DNA from: Pseudogulbenkiania sp. MAI-1
Lineage (GTDB): Bacteria; Pseudomonadota; Gammaproteobacteria; Burkholderiales; Chromobacteriaceae
Reading direction: 5' to 3'
Assembly (NCBI RefSeq): GCF_000527175.1
Contig: NZ_AZUR01000001.1
Span: forward strand, 372,001 to 436,000
Length of the DNA stretch: 64,000 bases
The position numbers and the translations under genes were made by a program. Under the pieces are notes generated by a model. The model did not search any database, was not told the DNA's origin, and saw only the letters and a program-made list of their open reading frames with translations. Positions 24,097-32,182 of the stretch are shown in pieces. How positions within the stretch are numbered: position 1 is the stretch's first letter; each line of letters starts with the position of its first letter.

Positions 24097-24125
24097 AGGT
24101 TGGCCGAAGCTACTTCGGCCAACCT
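24097..24125 (+). other. Perfect 13-bp intercistronic hairpin between fusA and tuf
   Basis: AGGTTGGCCGAAG (24097-24109) and CTTCGGCCAACCT (24113-24125) around a CTA loop. No T-run follows, so it is more likely an mRNA processing or stability element than a terminator. Its GGCC-rich arms resemble the rpoB-rpoC hairpin. Confidence 0.7.
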
Positions 24126-24160
24126 GATCTGTATGTTCTTTAATCAAGGAATTTTGCAAA

Positions 24161-25351
24161 ATGGCAAAAGAAAAGTTTGAGCGGACTAAACCGCACGTAA
24201 ACGTCGGCACCATCGGTCACGTTGACCATGGTAAAACCACGCTGACCGCCGCTATCACCACCATTCTGTCGAAGAAATACGGTGGCGAAGCCAAAGACTA
24301 CTCCCAGATCGACAGCGCGCCGGAAGAAAAGGCTCGCGGTATTACCATTAATACCGCTCACGTAGAATACGAAACCGCTACCCGTCACTACGCTCACGTA
24401 GACTGCCCGGGTCACGCCGACTACGTGAAGAACATGATCACCGGCGCCGCCCAGATGGACGGCGCGATCCTGGTGTGCTCGGCCGCTGACGGTCCGATGC
24501 CGCAAACCCGCGAACACATCCTGCTGTCCCGTCAGGTTGGCGTTCCGTACATCATCGTCTACCTGAACAAGGCCGACCTGGTGGACGACGCCGAACTGCT
24601 GGAACTGGTGGAAATGGAAGTGCGCGACCTGCTGTCGTCCTACGACTTCCCGGGCGACGACACCCCGATCATCATCGGTTCTGCCCGTCTGGCGCTGGAA
24701 GGCGACCAGTCCGAATACGGCGAGCCGTCGATCTTCCGTCTGGCCGACGCGCTGGACAGCTACATCCCGACTCCGGAACGCGCCATCGACAAGCCGTTCC
24801 TGCTGCCGATCGAAGACGTGTTCTCGATCTCGGGCCGTGGCACCGTGGTGACCGGTCGCGTTGAGCGCGGCATCGTCAAGGTTGGCGAAGAAATCGAAAT
24901 CGTGGGCCTGAAGCCGACCGCCAAGACTACCTGCACCGGCGTGGAAATGTTCCGCAAGCTGCTGGACCAGGGTCAGGCTGGCGACAACGTTGGCGTGCTG
25001 CTGCGCGGCACCAAGCGTGAAGAAGTGGAGCGTGGTCAGGTGCTGGCCAAGCCGGGCTCGATCACCCCGCACACCAAGTTCGAAGCTTCGGTGTACGTGC
25101 TGTCGAAAGACGAAGGTGGCCGTCACACCCCGTTCTTCGCCAACTACCGCCCGCAGTTCTACTTCCGTACCACCGACGTGACCGGTGCCATCACCCTGAA
25201 AGAGGGTGTGGAAATGGTTATGCCGGGTGACAACGTGGAGTTCTCCGTGGAACTGATCGCTCCGATCGCCATGGAAGAAGGTCTGCGCTTCGCCATCCGC
25301 GAAGGTGGCCGTACCGTCGGCGCCGGCGTTGTTTCCAAGATCATCGCCTAA
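24161..25351 (+). CDS. tuf: Elongation factor Tu, copy 2
   Basis: 396 residues, identical in sequence to the copy at 7568-8758. At DNA level the two differ silently in the first 30 bases (GCA/GCT, AAA/AAG, TTT/TTC, ACT/ACA), at a few interior third positions, and in the last two codons. This is the tufA position, after fusA. The 16.6 kb between the direct repeats includes rpoBC, so unequal recombination would be lethal or duplicating. Confidence 0.98.
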   Translation: MAKEKFERTKPHVNVGTIGHVDHGKTTLTAAITTILSKKYGGEAKDYSQIDSAPEEKARGITINTAHVEYETATRHYAHVDCPGHADYVKNMITGAAQMDGAILVCSAADGPMPQTREHILLSRQVGVPYIIVYLNKADLVDDAELLELVEMEVRDLLSSYDFPGDDTPIIIGSARLALEGDQSEYGEPSIFRLADALDSYIPTPERAIDKPFLLPIEDVFSISGRGTVVTGRVERGIVKVGEEIEIVGLKPTAKTTCTGVEMFRKLLDQGQAGDNVGVLLRGTKREEVERGQVLAKPGSITPHTKFEASVYVLSKDEGGRHTPFFANYRPQFYFRTTDVTGAITLKEGVEMVMPGDNVEFSVELIAPIAMEEGLRFAIREGGRTVGAGVVSKIIA

Positions 25352-25365
25352 TCGGAAAGCTGAAG

Positions 25366-25677
25366 ATGCAAAGCCAAAAAATCCGCATTCGCCTGAAAGC
25401 TTTCGATTACAACCTGATCGACCGCTCCGCGCAGGAAATCGTTGAAACCGCCAAGCGCACCGGCGCCGTGGTCAAGGGTCCGGTTCCGCTGCCGACCAAG
25501 ATCGAGCGTTTCAACATCCTGCGCTCGCCGCACGTGAACAAGACTTCCCGCGACCAGCTGGAAATCCGCACTCACCTGCGCCTGATGGACATCGTCGATC
25601 CGACCGACAAAACCGTGGACGCGCTGATGAAGCTCGATCTGCCGGCCGGTGTCGATGTGGAAATCAAGCTGCAGTAA
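25366..25677 (+). CDS. rpsJ: 30S ribosomal protein S10
   Basis: 103 residues, also the NusE partner of NusB in antitermination. It shows KIRIRLKAFDYNLIDRSAQEIV and the conserved loop KGPVPLPTKIERFNILRSPHVNK. It begins 14 bases after tuf copy 2, so it is cotranscribed with the str genes. A terminator-like hairpin separates it from rplC. Confidence 0.97.
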   Translation: MQSQKIRIRLKAFDYNLIDRSAQEIVETAKRTGAVVKGPVPLPTKIERFNILRSPHVNKTSRDQLEIRTHLRLMDIVDPTDKTVDALMKLDLPAGVDVEIKLQ

Positions 25678-25710
25678 GCACGAGGAATTCTGCTGCGCAG
25701 GCCTAAGTGC

Positions 25711-25740
25711 TTGCGATAGTTGAATTTTCTGTGATACATT
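25711..25740 (+). promoter_or_regulatory. Possible promoter upstream of rplC
   Basis: TTGCGA at 25711-25716, 18 bases, TACATT at 25735-25740. A start near 25747 would lie inside the following hairpin, so transcripts from here would lack its full 5' arm and escape termination. Weak match; position is the main support. Confidence 0.4.
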
Positions 25741-25741
25741 A

Positions 25742-25778
25742 GCGGACTCGCCATTTTGGCGGGTCCGCTTTTGTTTTT
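25742..25778 (+). terminator. Terminator-like hairpin between rpsJ and rplC
   Basis: An 11-bp stem GCGGACTCGCC (25742-25752) and GGCGGGTCCGC (25758-25768) with an ATTTT loop, followed by TTTTGTTTTT. It has every feature of an intrinsic terminator but lies inside the usual S10 gene order, after rpsJ rather than before it. Confidence 0.85.
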
Positions 25779-25821
25779 ATGAGCCGGTCAATCGTAATCG
25801 GCCCTGCAAAAGGAAATAAAC

Positions 25822-26466
25822 ATGAGTTTAGGTCTTGTCGGTCGCAAAGTCGGCATGACCCGCATTTTTGCCGAAGATGGTGCTTCCATCCCGGTAACTG
25901 TGCTGGACATGGCTGCCAATCGCGTCACGCAAATCAAAACTGCCGAAGTTGATGGCTACGAAGCTGTTCAGGTTGCCTACGGTTCCTGCAAAGCCAACCG
26001 CGTCAACAAGGCTGAAGCTGGTCATTTCGCCAAGGCGGGCGTTGAAGCCGGCCGCGGTCTGGGTGAATTCACTCTGAGCGCTGAGCAGTTGTCTCAGTTC
26101 AAGCCGGGTGACTCCATCACCGTCGAAATCTTCCAGGTAGGTCAACTCGTTGACGTTACCGGTACCTCCAAGGGTAAGGGTTTCTCCGGTGTGATCAAGC
26201 GTCACAACTTCTCTTCCAACCGTGCTTCCCACGGTAACTCCCGTTCGCACAATACTCCGGGTTCCATCGGTCAAGCCCAGGATCCGGGTCGCGTGCTGCC
26301 GGGTAAGCGCATGGCCGGTCAGTACGGTAACGTACAGAGCACCGTGCAGTGCCTGGAAATCGTCCGCATCGATACCGAACGTCAACTGATTCTGGTCAAG
26401 GGTGCAGTTCCGGGTGCCAAGAACGGTGATGTCGTCGTTCGTCCTAGTGTGAAGGCGGGTGCGTGA
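25822..26466 (+). CDS. rplC: 50S ribosomal protein L3
   Basis: 214 residues, early-assembly 23S rRNA protein. It has MSLGLVGRKVGMTRIF at the start and the conserved KGKGFSGVIKRHNF and DPGRVLPGKRMAGQYG segments of the extended loop that reaches the peptidyl transferase centre. An AAAGGAAA ribosome site precedes ATG 25822. The stop overlaps the rplD start by one base. Confidence 0.97.
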   Translation: MSLGLVGRKVGMTRIFAEDGASIPVTVLDMAANRVTQIKTAEVDGYEAVQVAYGSCKANRVNKAEAGHFAKAGVEAGRGLGEFTLSAEQLSQFKPGDSITVEIFQVGQLVDVTGTSKGKGFSGVIKRHNFSSNRASHGNSRSHNTPGSIGQAQDPGRVLPGKRMAGQYGNVQSTVQCLEIVRIDTERQLILVKGAVPGAKNGDVVVRPSVKAGA

Positions 26467-27086
26467 TGGAATTGAAGGTTATCAATGTACAAGGTCAGGC
26501 CGTAGAAGGCCTGCAGGCTTCCGAAGTGCTGTTCGGTCGCGAATACAATGAAGCTCTGGTCCATCAGGTGGTCACCGCGTTCCTGGCTAACGCCCGTAGC
26601 GCCAACCGTGCCCAGAAGACCCGTGCCGAAGTGAAGCACTCCACCAAGAAGCCGTTCCGCCAAAAGGGCACCGGCCGTGCCCGTGCCGGTATGACTTCCT
26701 CGCCGCTGTGGCGTGGTGGTGGTCGCGCCTTCCCGAACAGCCCGGACGAAAACTTCTCGCACAAGGTCAACCGCAAGATGTTCCGCGCCGGCATGGCTGC
26801 GATCCTGTCGCAACTGGTGCGTGACGAGCGTCTGGTCGTTGTCGACAACCTCGCGGTTGAAACGCCGAAAACGAAGGAATTCGTCGGCCTGGTCAAGTCC
26901 ATGGGGATCGAACAGGGTCTGTTCATCACCAACGAAATGGACGAAAACCTCTATCTGTCGTCGCGCAACCTGCCGAATGTGCTGGTGATCGAGACTCAGC
27001 AAGTGGATCCGTACAGCCTGCTGCGTTTCAAGAAAATCGTGATCACTCGCGACGCCGTGAAGCAACTCGAGGAGCAGTGGGCATGA
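26466..27086 (+). CDS. rplD: 50S ribosomal protein L4
   Basis: 206 residues lining the exit tunnel. The tunnel loop contains KPFRQKGTGRARAGMTSSPLWRGGG (in pieces), with the lysine and glycine typical of macrolide-sensitive strains. In E. coli L4 autoregulates the S10 operon; the hairpin before rplC is the only candidate site seen here. ATG 26466 overlaps the rplC stop; a GTG directly before it is ignored. Confidence 0.97.
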   Translation: MELKVINVQGQAVEGLQASEVLFGREYNEALVHQVVTAFLANARSANRAQKTRAEVKHSTKKPFRQKGTGRARAGMTSSPLWRGGGRAFPNSPDENFSHKVNRKMFRAGMAAILSQLVRDERLVVVDNLAVETPKTKEFVGLVKSMGIEQGLFITNEMDENLYLSSRNLPNVLVIETQQVDPYSLLRFKKIVITRDAVKQLEEQWA

Positions 27087-27385
27087 ATCAGGAACGTTTG
27101 TTGCAAGTAATCCTTGCTCCGGTTGTTTCCGAGAAGAGCACTCTCGTCTCCGAGAAAAACCAGCAAGTCGTGTTCCGCGTCGCTAGCGATGCTACCAAGC
27201 CGGAGATCAAGGCGGCTGTCGAGATGCTGTTCAACGTGAAGGTTGACGGCGTTTCCACCGTGAACGTCAAGGGCAAGGTTAAGCGCTTTGGCCGTACTTT
27301 CGGCCGTCGCAAGGACTGGAAAAAGGCTTACGTCAGCCTGGCGGCTGGTCAGGAAATCGACCTGACCGCGACTGCAGCTGAGTGA
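27083..27385 (+). CDS. rplW: 50S ribosomal protein L23
   Basis: 100 residues, docking site at the tunnel exit for trigger factor and SRP. It contains LQVILAPVVSEKST at the N-terminus and VKRFGRTFGRRKDWKKAYVSL near the C-terminus. ATG 27083 overlaps the rplD stop (ATGA). It is followed 11 bases later by rplB. Confidence 0.96.
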   Translation: MNQERLLQVILAPVVSEKSTLVSEKNQQVVFRVASDATKPEIKAAVEMLFNVKVDGVSTVNVKGKVKRFGRTFGRRKDWKKAYVSLAAGQEIDLTATAAE

Positions 27386-27396
27386 GGAGATAGAGC

Positions 27397-28230
27397 ATGC
27401 CTATCGTTAAAGTAAAACCGACTTCCGCGGGTCGCCGTGCCGTAGTCAAGGTGGTTCACCCTGACCTGCACAAAGGTGCTCCGCACGCCGCTCTGGTCGA
27501 GAAGAAGAACTCGACCTCCGGCCGCAACAACAACGGCCACATCACCGTGCGTCATCGCGGCGGTGGCCACAAGCAGCACTACCGTATCGTCGACTTCCGT
27601 CGCAACAAGGACGGCATTCCGGCCAAGGTCGAGCGTATCGAATACGACCCGAACCGTACCGCTCACATCGCCCTGTTGTGCTACGCCGACGGCGAGCGCC
27701 GCTACATCATCGCCCCGCGCGGTGTGAAGGCCGGTGCCGTTCTGCTGTCCGGTGCCGAAGCCCCGATCAAGGCCGGTAACTGCCTGCCGATTCGCAACAT
27801 TCCGGTTGGTACCACCATCCACTGCGTAGAACTGCAGCCGGGTAAGGGTGCCCAGATGGTGCGTTCCGCTGGCGCTTCCGCCATGCTGCTGGCGCGCGAG
27901 GGCGTTTACGCCCAGCTGCGTCTGCGCTCCGGCGAAATCCGCAAGGTGCATGTCGATTGCCGTGCCACCGTGGGTGAAGTGGGTAACGAAGAGCACAGCC
28001 TGCGCAAGCTCGGCAAGGCCGGTGCGACCCGTTGGCGTGGTATTCGTCCGACCGTTCGTGGTACTGCCATGAACCCGATCGATCACCCGCATGGTGGTGG
28101 TGAAGGTCGTACGGGTGAAGGCCGTGTGCCGGTTAGCCCGTGGGGCACGCCGACCAAGGGCTTCCGTACCCGTCGCAACAAGCGTACCGACAACATGATC
28201 GTACGCCGTCGCTATTCCACTAAAGGGTAA
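27397..28230 (+). CDS. rplB: 50S ribosomal protein L2
   Basis: 277 residues, required for subunit joining and peptidyl transferase structure. The conserved C-terminal loop MNPIDHPHGGGEGRTGEG holds the essential histidine, and the SKPWGTPTKG-like end reads SPWGTPTKGF. Length and order are normal for the S10 operon. Confidence 0.98.
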   Translation: MPIVKVKPTSAGRRAVVKVVHPDLHKGAPHAALVEKKNSTSGRNNNGHITVRHRGGGHKQHYRIVDFRRNKDGIPAKVERIEYDPNRTAHIALLCYADGERRYIIAPRGVKAGAVLLSGAEAPIKAGNCLPIRNIPVGTTIHCVELQPGKGAQMVRSAGASAMLLAREGVYAQLRLRSGEIRKVHVDCRATVGEVGNEEHSLRKLGKAGATRWRGIRPTVRGTAMNPIDHPHGGGEGRTGEGRVPVSPWGTPTKGFRTRRNKRTDNMIVRRRYSTKG

Positions 28231-28237
28231 TTGACAT

Positions 28238-28516
28238 ATGGCACGTTCGCAGAAAAAAGGCCCGTTTGTTGATCTGCACCTTCTGAAGAAGGTGGACGCG
28301 GCGCGTGCGACCAATGACAAGCGTCCGATCAAGACCTGGTCGCGTCGTTCGACCGTCCTGCCGGACTTCATTGGCCTGACTATCGCTGTACACAACGGTC
28401 GCACCCATGTGCCGGTTTATGTTTCCGAAAACATGGTCGGTCATAAACTGGGCGAATTCTCCCTGACTCGTACCTTCAAGGGCCACGCTGCCGACAAGAA
28501 GGCGAAGAAGAGGTAA
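28238..28516 (+). CDS. rpsS: 30S ribosomal protein S19
   Basis: 92 residues, head of the small subunit. The sequence includes RSQKKGPFVDLHLLKKV and the signature GHKLGEFSLTRTFKGHAAD. It starts 7 bases after rplB and ends 9 bases before rplV. Confidence 0.97.
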   Translation: MARSQKKGPFVDLHLLKKVDAARATNDKRPIKTWSRRSTVLPDFIGLTIAVHNGRTHVPVYVSENMVGHKLGEFSLTRTFKGHAADKKAKKR

Positions 28517-28525
28517 GGTGAAGCG

Positions 28526-28855
28526 ATGAGAGTATCTGCACATTTGAACACCGTCCGCCTGTCGGCACAGAAGTGCCGCCTGGTGGCCGATCTGATCCGC
28601 GGCAAGTCCGTCGATCAGGCCCTGAACATCCTGGCGTTCAGCCCGAAAAAAGGCGCCGTGATTGTCAAGAAAGTGCTGGAGTCGGCTATCGCCAACGCCG
28701 AGCACAACGAGGGTGCCGACATCGACACCCTGAAGGTGGCTGCCATCTTCGTTGACAAAGGTCCGAGTCTGAAGCGTTTCACTGCCCGTGCGAAGGGTCG
28801 TGGCAACCGTATCGAAAAGCAGACTTGCCATATCACGTTGACCGTGGGCAACTAA
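28526..28855 (+). CDS. rplV: 50S ribosomal protein L22
   Basis: 109 residues. The beta-hairpin that reaches into the exit tunnel is visible near the C-terminus (KGPSLKRFTARAKGRGNRIEK). No insertion or deletion suggesting macrolide resistance is seen in that loop. It is 10 bases upstream of rpsC. Confidence 0.97.
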   Translation: MRVSAHLNTVRLSAQKCRLVADLIRGKSVDQALNILAFSPKKGAVIVKKVLESAIANAEHNEGADIDTLKVAAIFVDKGPSLKRFTARAKGRGNRIEKQTCHITLTVGN

Positions 28856-28865
28856 GGGGTAAGCA

Positions 28866-29567
28866 ATGGGTCAGAAGATTCATCCGACGGGTTTCCGTCT
28901 TGCCGTTAACAAGAACTGGTCTTCCAAGTGGTTCGCGAACTCGCATGACTTCGCCGGTATGCTCAAGCAGGATATCGACGTTCGCGAATTCCTGAAGAAG
29001 CGTCTTGCTAACGCATCCGTGGGTCGTGTCACCATCGAGCGCCCGGCCAAGTCCGCCCGCATCACCATTCACAGCGCCCGTCCTGGCGTCGTGATCGGCA
29101 AGAAGGGCGAGGACATCGAAGTTCTGAAGAAAGAACTGCAGAAGCGCCTGGGCGTGCCGGTTCATGTGAACATCGAAGAAGTTCGCAAGCCGGAAATCGA
29201 CGCTCAGATCATCGCCGACGGTATTGCATCGCAGCTGGAAAAGCGCGTGATGTTCCGCCGTGCCATGAAGCGCGCCATGCAGAACGCCATGCGCATGGGC
29301 GCCCAGGGCATCAAAATCATGAGCTCGGGCCGTCTGAACGGCATCGAAATCGCCCGTACCGAATGGTATCGCGAAGGCCGCGTGCCGCTGCATACCCTGC
29401 GTGCCGACGTCGACTACGCGACTTCCGAAGCCAACACCACCTACGGTGTGATCGGTATCAAGGTATGGGTATACAAAGGTGAGCTGAAGCCGGGTCAGGT
29501 TCAGGCCGCTCCGGTTGCCACCGAGAAGAAAACGAGAAAGGGTCCGCGCAATGCTGCAGCCAACTAG
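28866..29567 (+). CDS. rpsC: 30S ribosomal protein S3
   Basis: 233 residues with an N-terminal KH domain (ARITIHSARPGVVIGKKGEDIE, GXXG-type loop) and the conserved C-terminal domain (GRLNGIEIARTEWYREGRVPLHTLRADVDY in pieces). It forms part of the mRNA entry channel. Its last 17 bases overlap the rplP start, a tight coupling. Confidence 0.97.
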   Translation: MGQKIHPTGFRLAVNKNWSSKWFANSHDFAGMLKQDIDVREFLKKRLANASVGRVTIERPAKSARITIHSARPGVVIGKKGEDIEVLKKELQKRLGVPVHVNIEEVRKPEIDAQIIADGIASQLEKRVMFRRAMKRAMQNAMRMGAQGIKIMSSGRLNGIEIARTEWYREGRVPLHTLRADVDYATSEANTTYGVIGIKVWVYKGELKPGQVQAAPVATEKKTRKGPRNAAAN

Positions 29568-29967
29568 ACTCAAGTACCGCAAACAGCAGAAAGGCCGTAA
29601 CACCGGTATCGCTACCCGTGGCAACAAGGTCAGCTTCGGCGATTTCGGCCTCAAGGCCGTAGGCCGTGGCCGCCTGACCGCGCGCCAGATCGAGGCGGCT
29701 CGTCGTGCGATGACCCGCCACATCAAGCGTGGTGGCCGCATCTGGATCCGTATTTTCCCGGACAAGCCGATCAGCTCGAAGCCTGCTGAAGTGCGTATGG
29801 GTAACGGTAAAGGTAGCCCGGAATACTACGTGGCGGAAATCCAGCCCGGCAAAATGCTGTACGAAATGGATGGTGTGGCTGAGGAGCTTGCTCGCGAAGC
29901 CTTCCGTTTGGCCGCAGCCAAGTTGCCGATCCCGACTGTGTTTGTGACTAGACAGGTAGGTCAGTAA
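29551..29967 (+). CDS. rplP: 50S ribosomal protein L16
   Basis: 138 residues (MLQPTRLKYRKQQKGRN). ATG 29551 lies inside the 3' end of rpsC; an earlier in-frame codon would add 12 residues that do not belong to L16. The conserved RAMTRHIKRGGRIWIRIFPDKP and MGNGKGSPEYYVAEI segments are complete. It binds near the A-site tRNA elbow. The stop overlaps the rpmC ATG. Confidence 0.97.
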   Translation: MLQPTRLKYRKQQKGRNTGIATRGNKVSFGDFGLKAVGRGRLTARQIEAARRAMTRHIKRGGRIWIRIFPDKPISSKPAEVRMGNGKGSPEYYVAEIQPGKMLYEMDGVAEELAREAFRLAAAKLPIPTVFVTRQVGQ

Positions 29968-30155
29968 TGAAAGCGTCCGAACTGAGAGCAAAGACTGATG
30001 CCGAGCTGAAGGTGGAACTGCTGAGCCTGCTGAAGGCACAGTTCGCGCTGCGCATGCAGCATGCCACCCAGCAGCTCGCCAAGACCAGTGAGCTGAAGAA
30101 AGTGCGTCGCGACATCGCTCGCGTGCGCACCGTTCTGAAAGAAAAGGTGGCTTGA
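29967..30155 (+). CDS. rpmC: 50S ribosomal protein L29
   Basis: 62-residue helical hairpin protein near the tunnel exit, with SELRAKTDAELKVELLSLLKAQF and KVRRDIARVRTVLKEK. Start overlaps the rplP stop (TAATG); stop is 2 bases before the rpsQ start. Confidence 0.96.
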   Translation: MKASELRAKTDAELKVELLSLLKAQFALRMQHATQQLAKTSELKKVRRDIARVRTVLKEKVA

Positions 30156-30157
30156 TT

Positions 30158-30421
30158 ATGAGCGAAACCAAAGTCGTACGTACGCTGACCGGCAAGGTGG
30201 TCAGCGACAAGATGGATAAGACTGTTACCGTGCTGGTCGAGCGCAAAGTTAAGCACCCGATCTACGGCAAGATTATCCGTCGTTCCAAGAAGTTCCACGC
30301 ACACGACGAGAACAACGAGTTCCGTGCTGGCGATACCGTTGTCATCAGCGAATCCCGCCCGCTCTCGAAGACCAAGTCGTGGGTTGTGACTGCACTGGTC
30401 GAGAAAGCTCGTCAAGTGTAA
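30158..30421 (+). CDS. rpsQ: 30S ribosomal protein S17
   Basis: 87 residues, early-binding OB-fold protein. It has LTGKVVSDKMDKTVTVLVER and the KKFHAHDENN segment. ATG 30158 is used; a TTG two codons earlier is disregarded. It is the last gene of this S10-type group: a promoter and a structured 164-base leader follow before rplN. Confidence 0.97.
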   Translation: MSETKVVRTLTGKVVSDKMDKTVTVLVERKVKHPIYGKIIRRSKKFHAHDENNEFRAGDTVVISESRPLSKTKSWVVTALVEKARQV

Positions 30422-30424
30422 AAC

Positions 30425-30453
30425 TTGCAGAGGGGCTCGCCCCTCTGTATAAT
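30425..30453 (+). promoter_or_regulatory. Promoter of the spc (rplN) operon with palindromic spacer
   Basis: TTGCAG at 30425-30430, a 17-bp spacer and consensus TATAAT at 30448-30453. The spacer and flank form a perfect hairpin, CAGAGGGG/CCCCTCTG with a CTCG loop (30428-30447), so the -35 overlaps one arm. A spc promoter at this position is known in E. coli. Confidence 0.75.
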
Positions 30454-30617
30454 GGCCACTTCCCTGTCCATTCGGGCAGGGTTCGCCCTTTGCGGGGTCC
30501 AAAACTGGCCGTTTGATACGCCGCAGAATTCTCTGTGGCGTTTCGTCTAACTGAATGCCTGAAACTGGCGGAAGGTGGACGAAAGTGACGGGTTAAGTTG
30601 GATAGAAAGGTAATCAA
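30454..30617 (+). promoter_or_regulatory. Structured 5' leader of rplN
   Basis: 164 bases without a gene. It contains a CCCTGTCC/GGGCAGGG hairpin near 30462-30481. A 10-bp hairpin ACGCCGCAGA (30518-30527) with TCTGTGGCGT (30532-30541) follows and is trailed by TTTCGTC, which could act as a weak attenuator. In E. coli, S8 represses the spc operon at rplE, so a long leader here is not explained by that model. Confidence 0.5.
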
Positions 30618-30986
30618 ATGATCCAAATGCAGACCATGCTTGAGGTCGCAGACAACACCGGTGCGCGTTCGGTTATGTGCATCAAGGTGCTGGGCGGTTC
30701 CAAGCGTCGCTATGCAAGTGTTGGCGATATCATCAAGGTGAGCATCAAGGATGCTGCTCCGCGTGGTCGCGTCAAGAAAGGCGATGTGTACAACGCTGTC
30801 GTGGTTCGCACGGCAAAGGGTGTACGCCGTCCGGACGGCTCGCTGATCAAGTTCGATGGCAACGCCGCCGTACTGCTGAACAACAAACTCGAGCCGATCG
30901 GCACTCGTATCTTCGGGCCGGTAACGCGTGAACTGCGTACCGAGCGCTTCATGAAGATCGTTTCGCTCGCTCCAGAAGTGCTGTAA
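30618..30986 (+). CDS. rplN: 50S ribosomal protein L14
   Basis: 122 residues, with MIQMQTMLEVADNTGARSVM and the central GDIIKVSIKDAAPRGRVKKG. It contacts 16S rRNA in bridge B8. First gene of the spc group, preceded by AGAAAGG and a long leader; 9 bases before rplX. Confidence 0.97.
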   Translation: MIQMQTMLEVADNTGARSVMCIKVLGGSKRRYASVGDIIKVSIKDAAPRGRVKKGDVYNAVVVRTAKGVRRPDGSLIKFDGNAAVLLNNKLEPIGTRIFGPVTRELRTERFMKIVSLAPEVL

Positions 30987-30995
30987 GGGGGACGC

Positions 30996-31310
30996 ATGCG
31001 CAAAATTCGTAAGGGTGATGAAGTCGTAGTAATCACCGGCAAGGACAAGGGTAAGCGCGGCACCGTTCTCCGTGTTCTGGACGACAAGGTCGTTGTCGAA
31101 GGTGTGAATGTTGCTAAGAAGCACCAGAAGCCGAATCCGGTTCGTGGTGTTGCTGGTGGCATCGTTGAAAAGACCATGCCGGTCGATGTGTCCAATGTGG
31201 CCATCTTTAACCCGGCTAGCCAGAAGGCTGATCGCGTAGGCTTCAAGACTCTTGAAGACGGCCGCAAGGTGCGCGTATTCAAGTCCAATGGCGAAGTTAT
31301 CGGGGCCTAA
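30996..31310 (+). CDS. rplX: 50S ribosomal protein L24
   Basis: 104 residues; a KOW motif is clear (GDEVVVITGKDKGKRGTVLRVL). Assembly initiator of the large subunit. Spacing of 9 bases on each side keeps it within the spc operon. Confidence 0.97.
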   Translation: MRKIRKGDEVVVITGKDKGKRGTVLRVLDDKVVVEGVNVAKKHQKPNPVRGVAGGIVEKTMPVDVSNVAIFNPASQKADRVGFKTLEDGRKVRVFKSNGEVIGA

Positions 31311-31319
31311 GGAGTCAAC

Positions 31320-31859
31320 ATGGCACGTTTCTACGATTTTTACAAAGAAAGCGTAGTGCCGGAGCTGGTAAAACAGTTCGGCTACAAGTCGATCATGGAG
31401 GTTCCCCGCATCGAGAAAATCACCCTGAACATGGGTGTGGGCGAAGCGGTGGCCGACAAGAAGGTAATGGAACACGCTGTAGGCGACCTCGAGAAAATCG
31501 CTGGTCAGAAGCCTGTAGTGACCACGGCACGCAAGTCGATCGCCGGCTTCAAGATTCGTGATCAATACCCGATCGGCTGCAAGGTCACGCTGCGCCGCGA
31601 GCGCATGTACGAATTCCTTGATCGCCTGGTGACCATCGCGCTGCCGCGCGTGCGTGACTTCCGTGGCGTGTCCGCCAAGTCCTTCGATGGCCGCGGCAAC
31701 TACAACATGGGTGTTCGCGAACAGATCATCTTCCCGGAAATCGAGTACGACAAGATCGATGCGCTGCGTGGGATGAACATCACCATTACCACCACGGCGA
31801 AGACTGACGAAGAAGCCCGCGCACTGCTGGCTGCGTTCAAGTTCCCGTTCAAGGGTTAA
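31320..31859 (+). CDS. rplE: 50S ribosomal protein L5
   Basis: 179 residues, 5S rRNA-binding protein of the central protuberance. It has SIMEVPRIEKITLNMGVGEA and the conserved KSIAGFKIRDQYPIGCKVTLRRERMYEFLDRL (in pieces). Full length. Confidence 0.97.
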   Translation: MARFYDFYKESVVPELVKQFGYKSIMEVPRIEKITLNMGVGEAVADKKVMEHAVGDLEKIAGQKPVVTTARKSIAGFKIRDQYPIGCKVTLRRERMYEFLDRLVTIALPRVRDFRGVSAKSFDGRGNYNMGVREQIIFPEIEYDKIDALRGMNITITTTAKTDEEARALLAAFKFPFKG

Positions 31860-31863
31860 GCAC

Positions 31864-32169
31864 ATGGCAACACTTGCACTGATTAACCGTGAAGAGAAGC
31901 GCGCGAAGCTGGTCGCCAAATTCGCCAGCAAGCGTGAACAGCTCCTCGAAATCATCAATAACCAGAGCCTCTCGGAAGAAGAGCGTTTCGCCGCACGCCT
32001 GAAACTTCAGCAACTGCCGCGCAATGCCAGCCCGGTGCGCCAGCGTCGTCGCTGCGCCGTGACCGGTCGTCCGCGTGGCGTGTTCCGTAAATTCGGTCTG
32101 GGTCGCAACAAACTTCGTGAAATCGCCATGAAAGGCGAGATCCCGGGCGTTGTGAAGGCCAGCTGGTAA
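31864..32169 (+). CDS. rpsN: 30S ribosomal protein S14
   Basis: 101 residues, the long zinc-free form: LPRNASPVRQRRRCAVTGRPRGVFRKFGLGRN lacks the CxxC pairs of the short zinc-binding form. Four bases separate it from rplE. Confidence 0.97.
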   Translation: MATLALINREEKRAKLVAKFASKREQLLEIINNQSLSEEERFAARLKLQQLPRNASPVRQRRRCAVTGRPRGVFRKFGLGRNKLREIAMKGEIPGVVKASW

Positions 32170-32182
32170 TAGGAGATACAGA

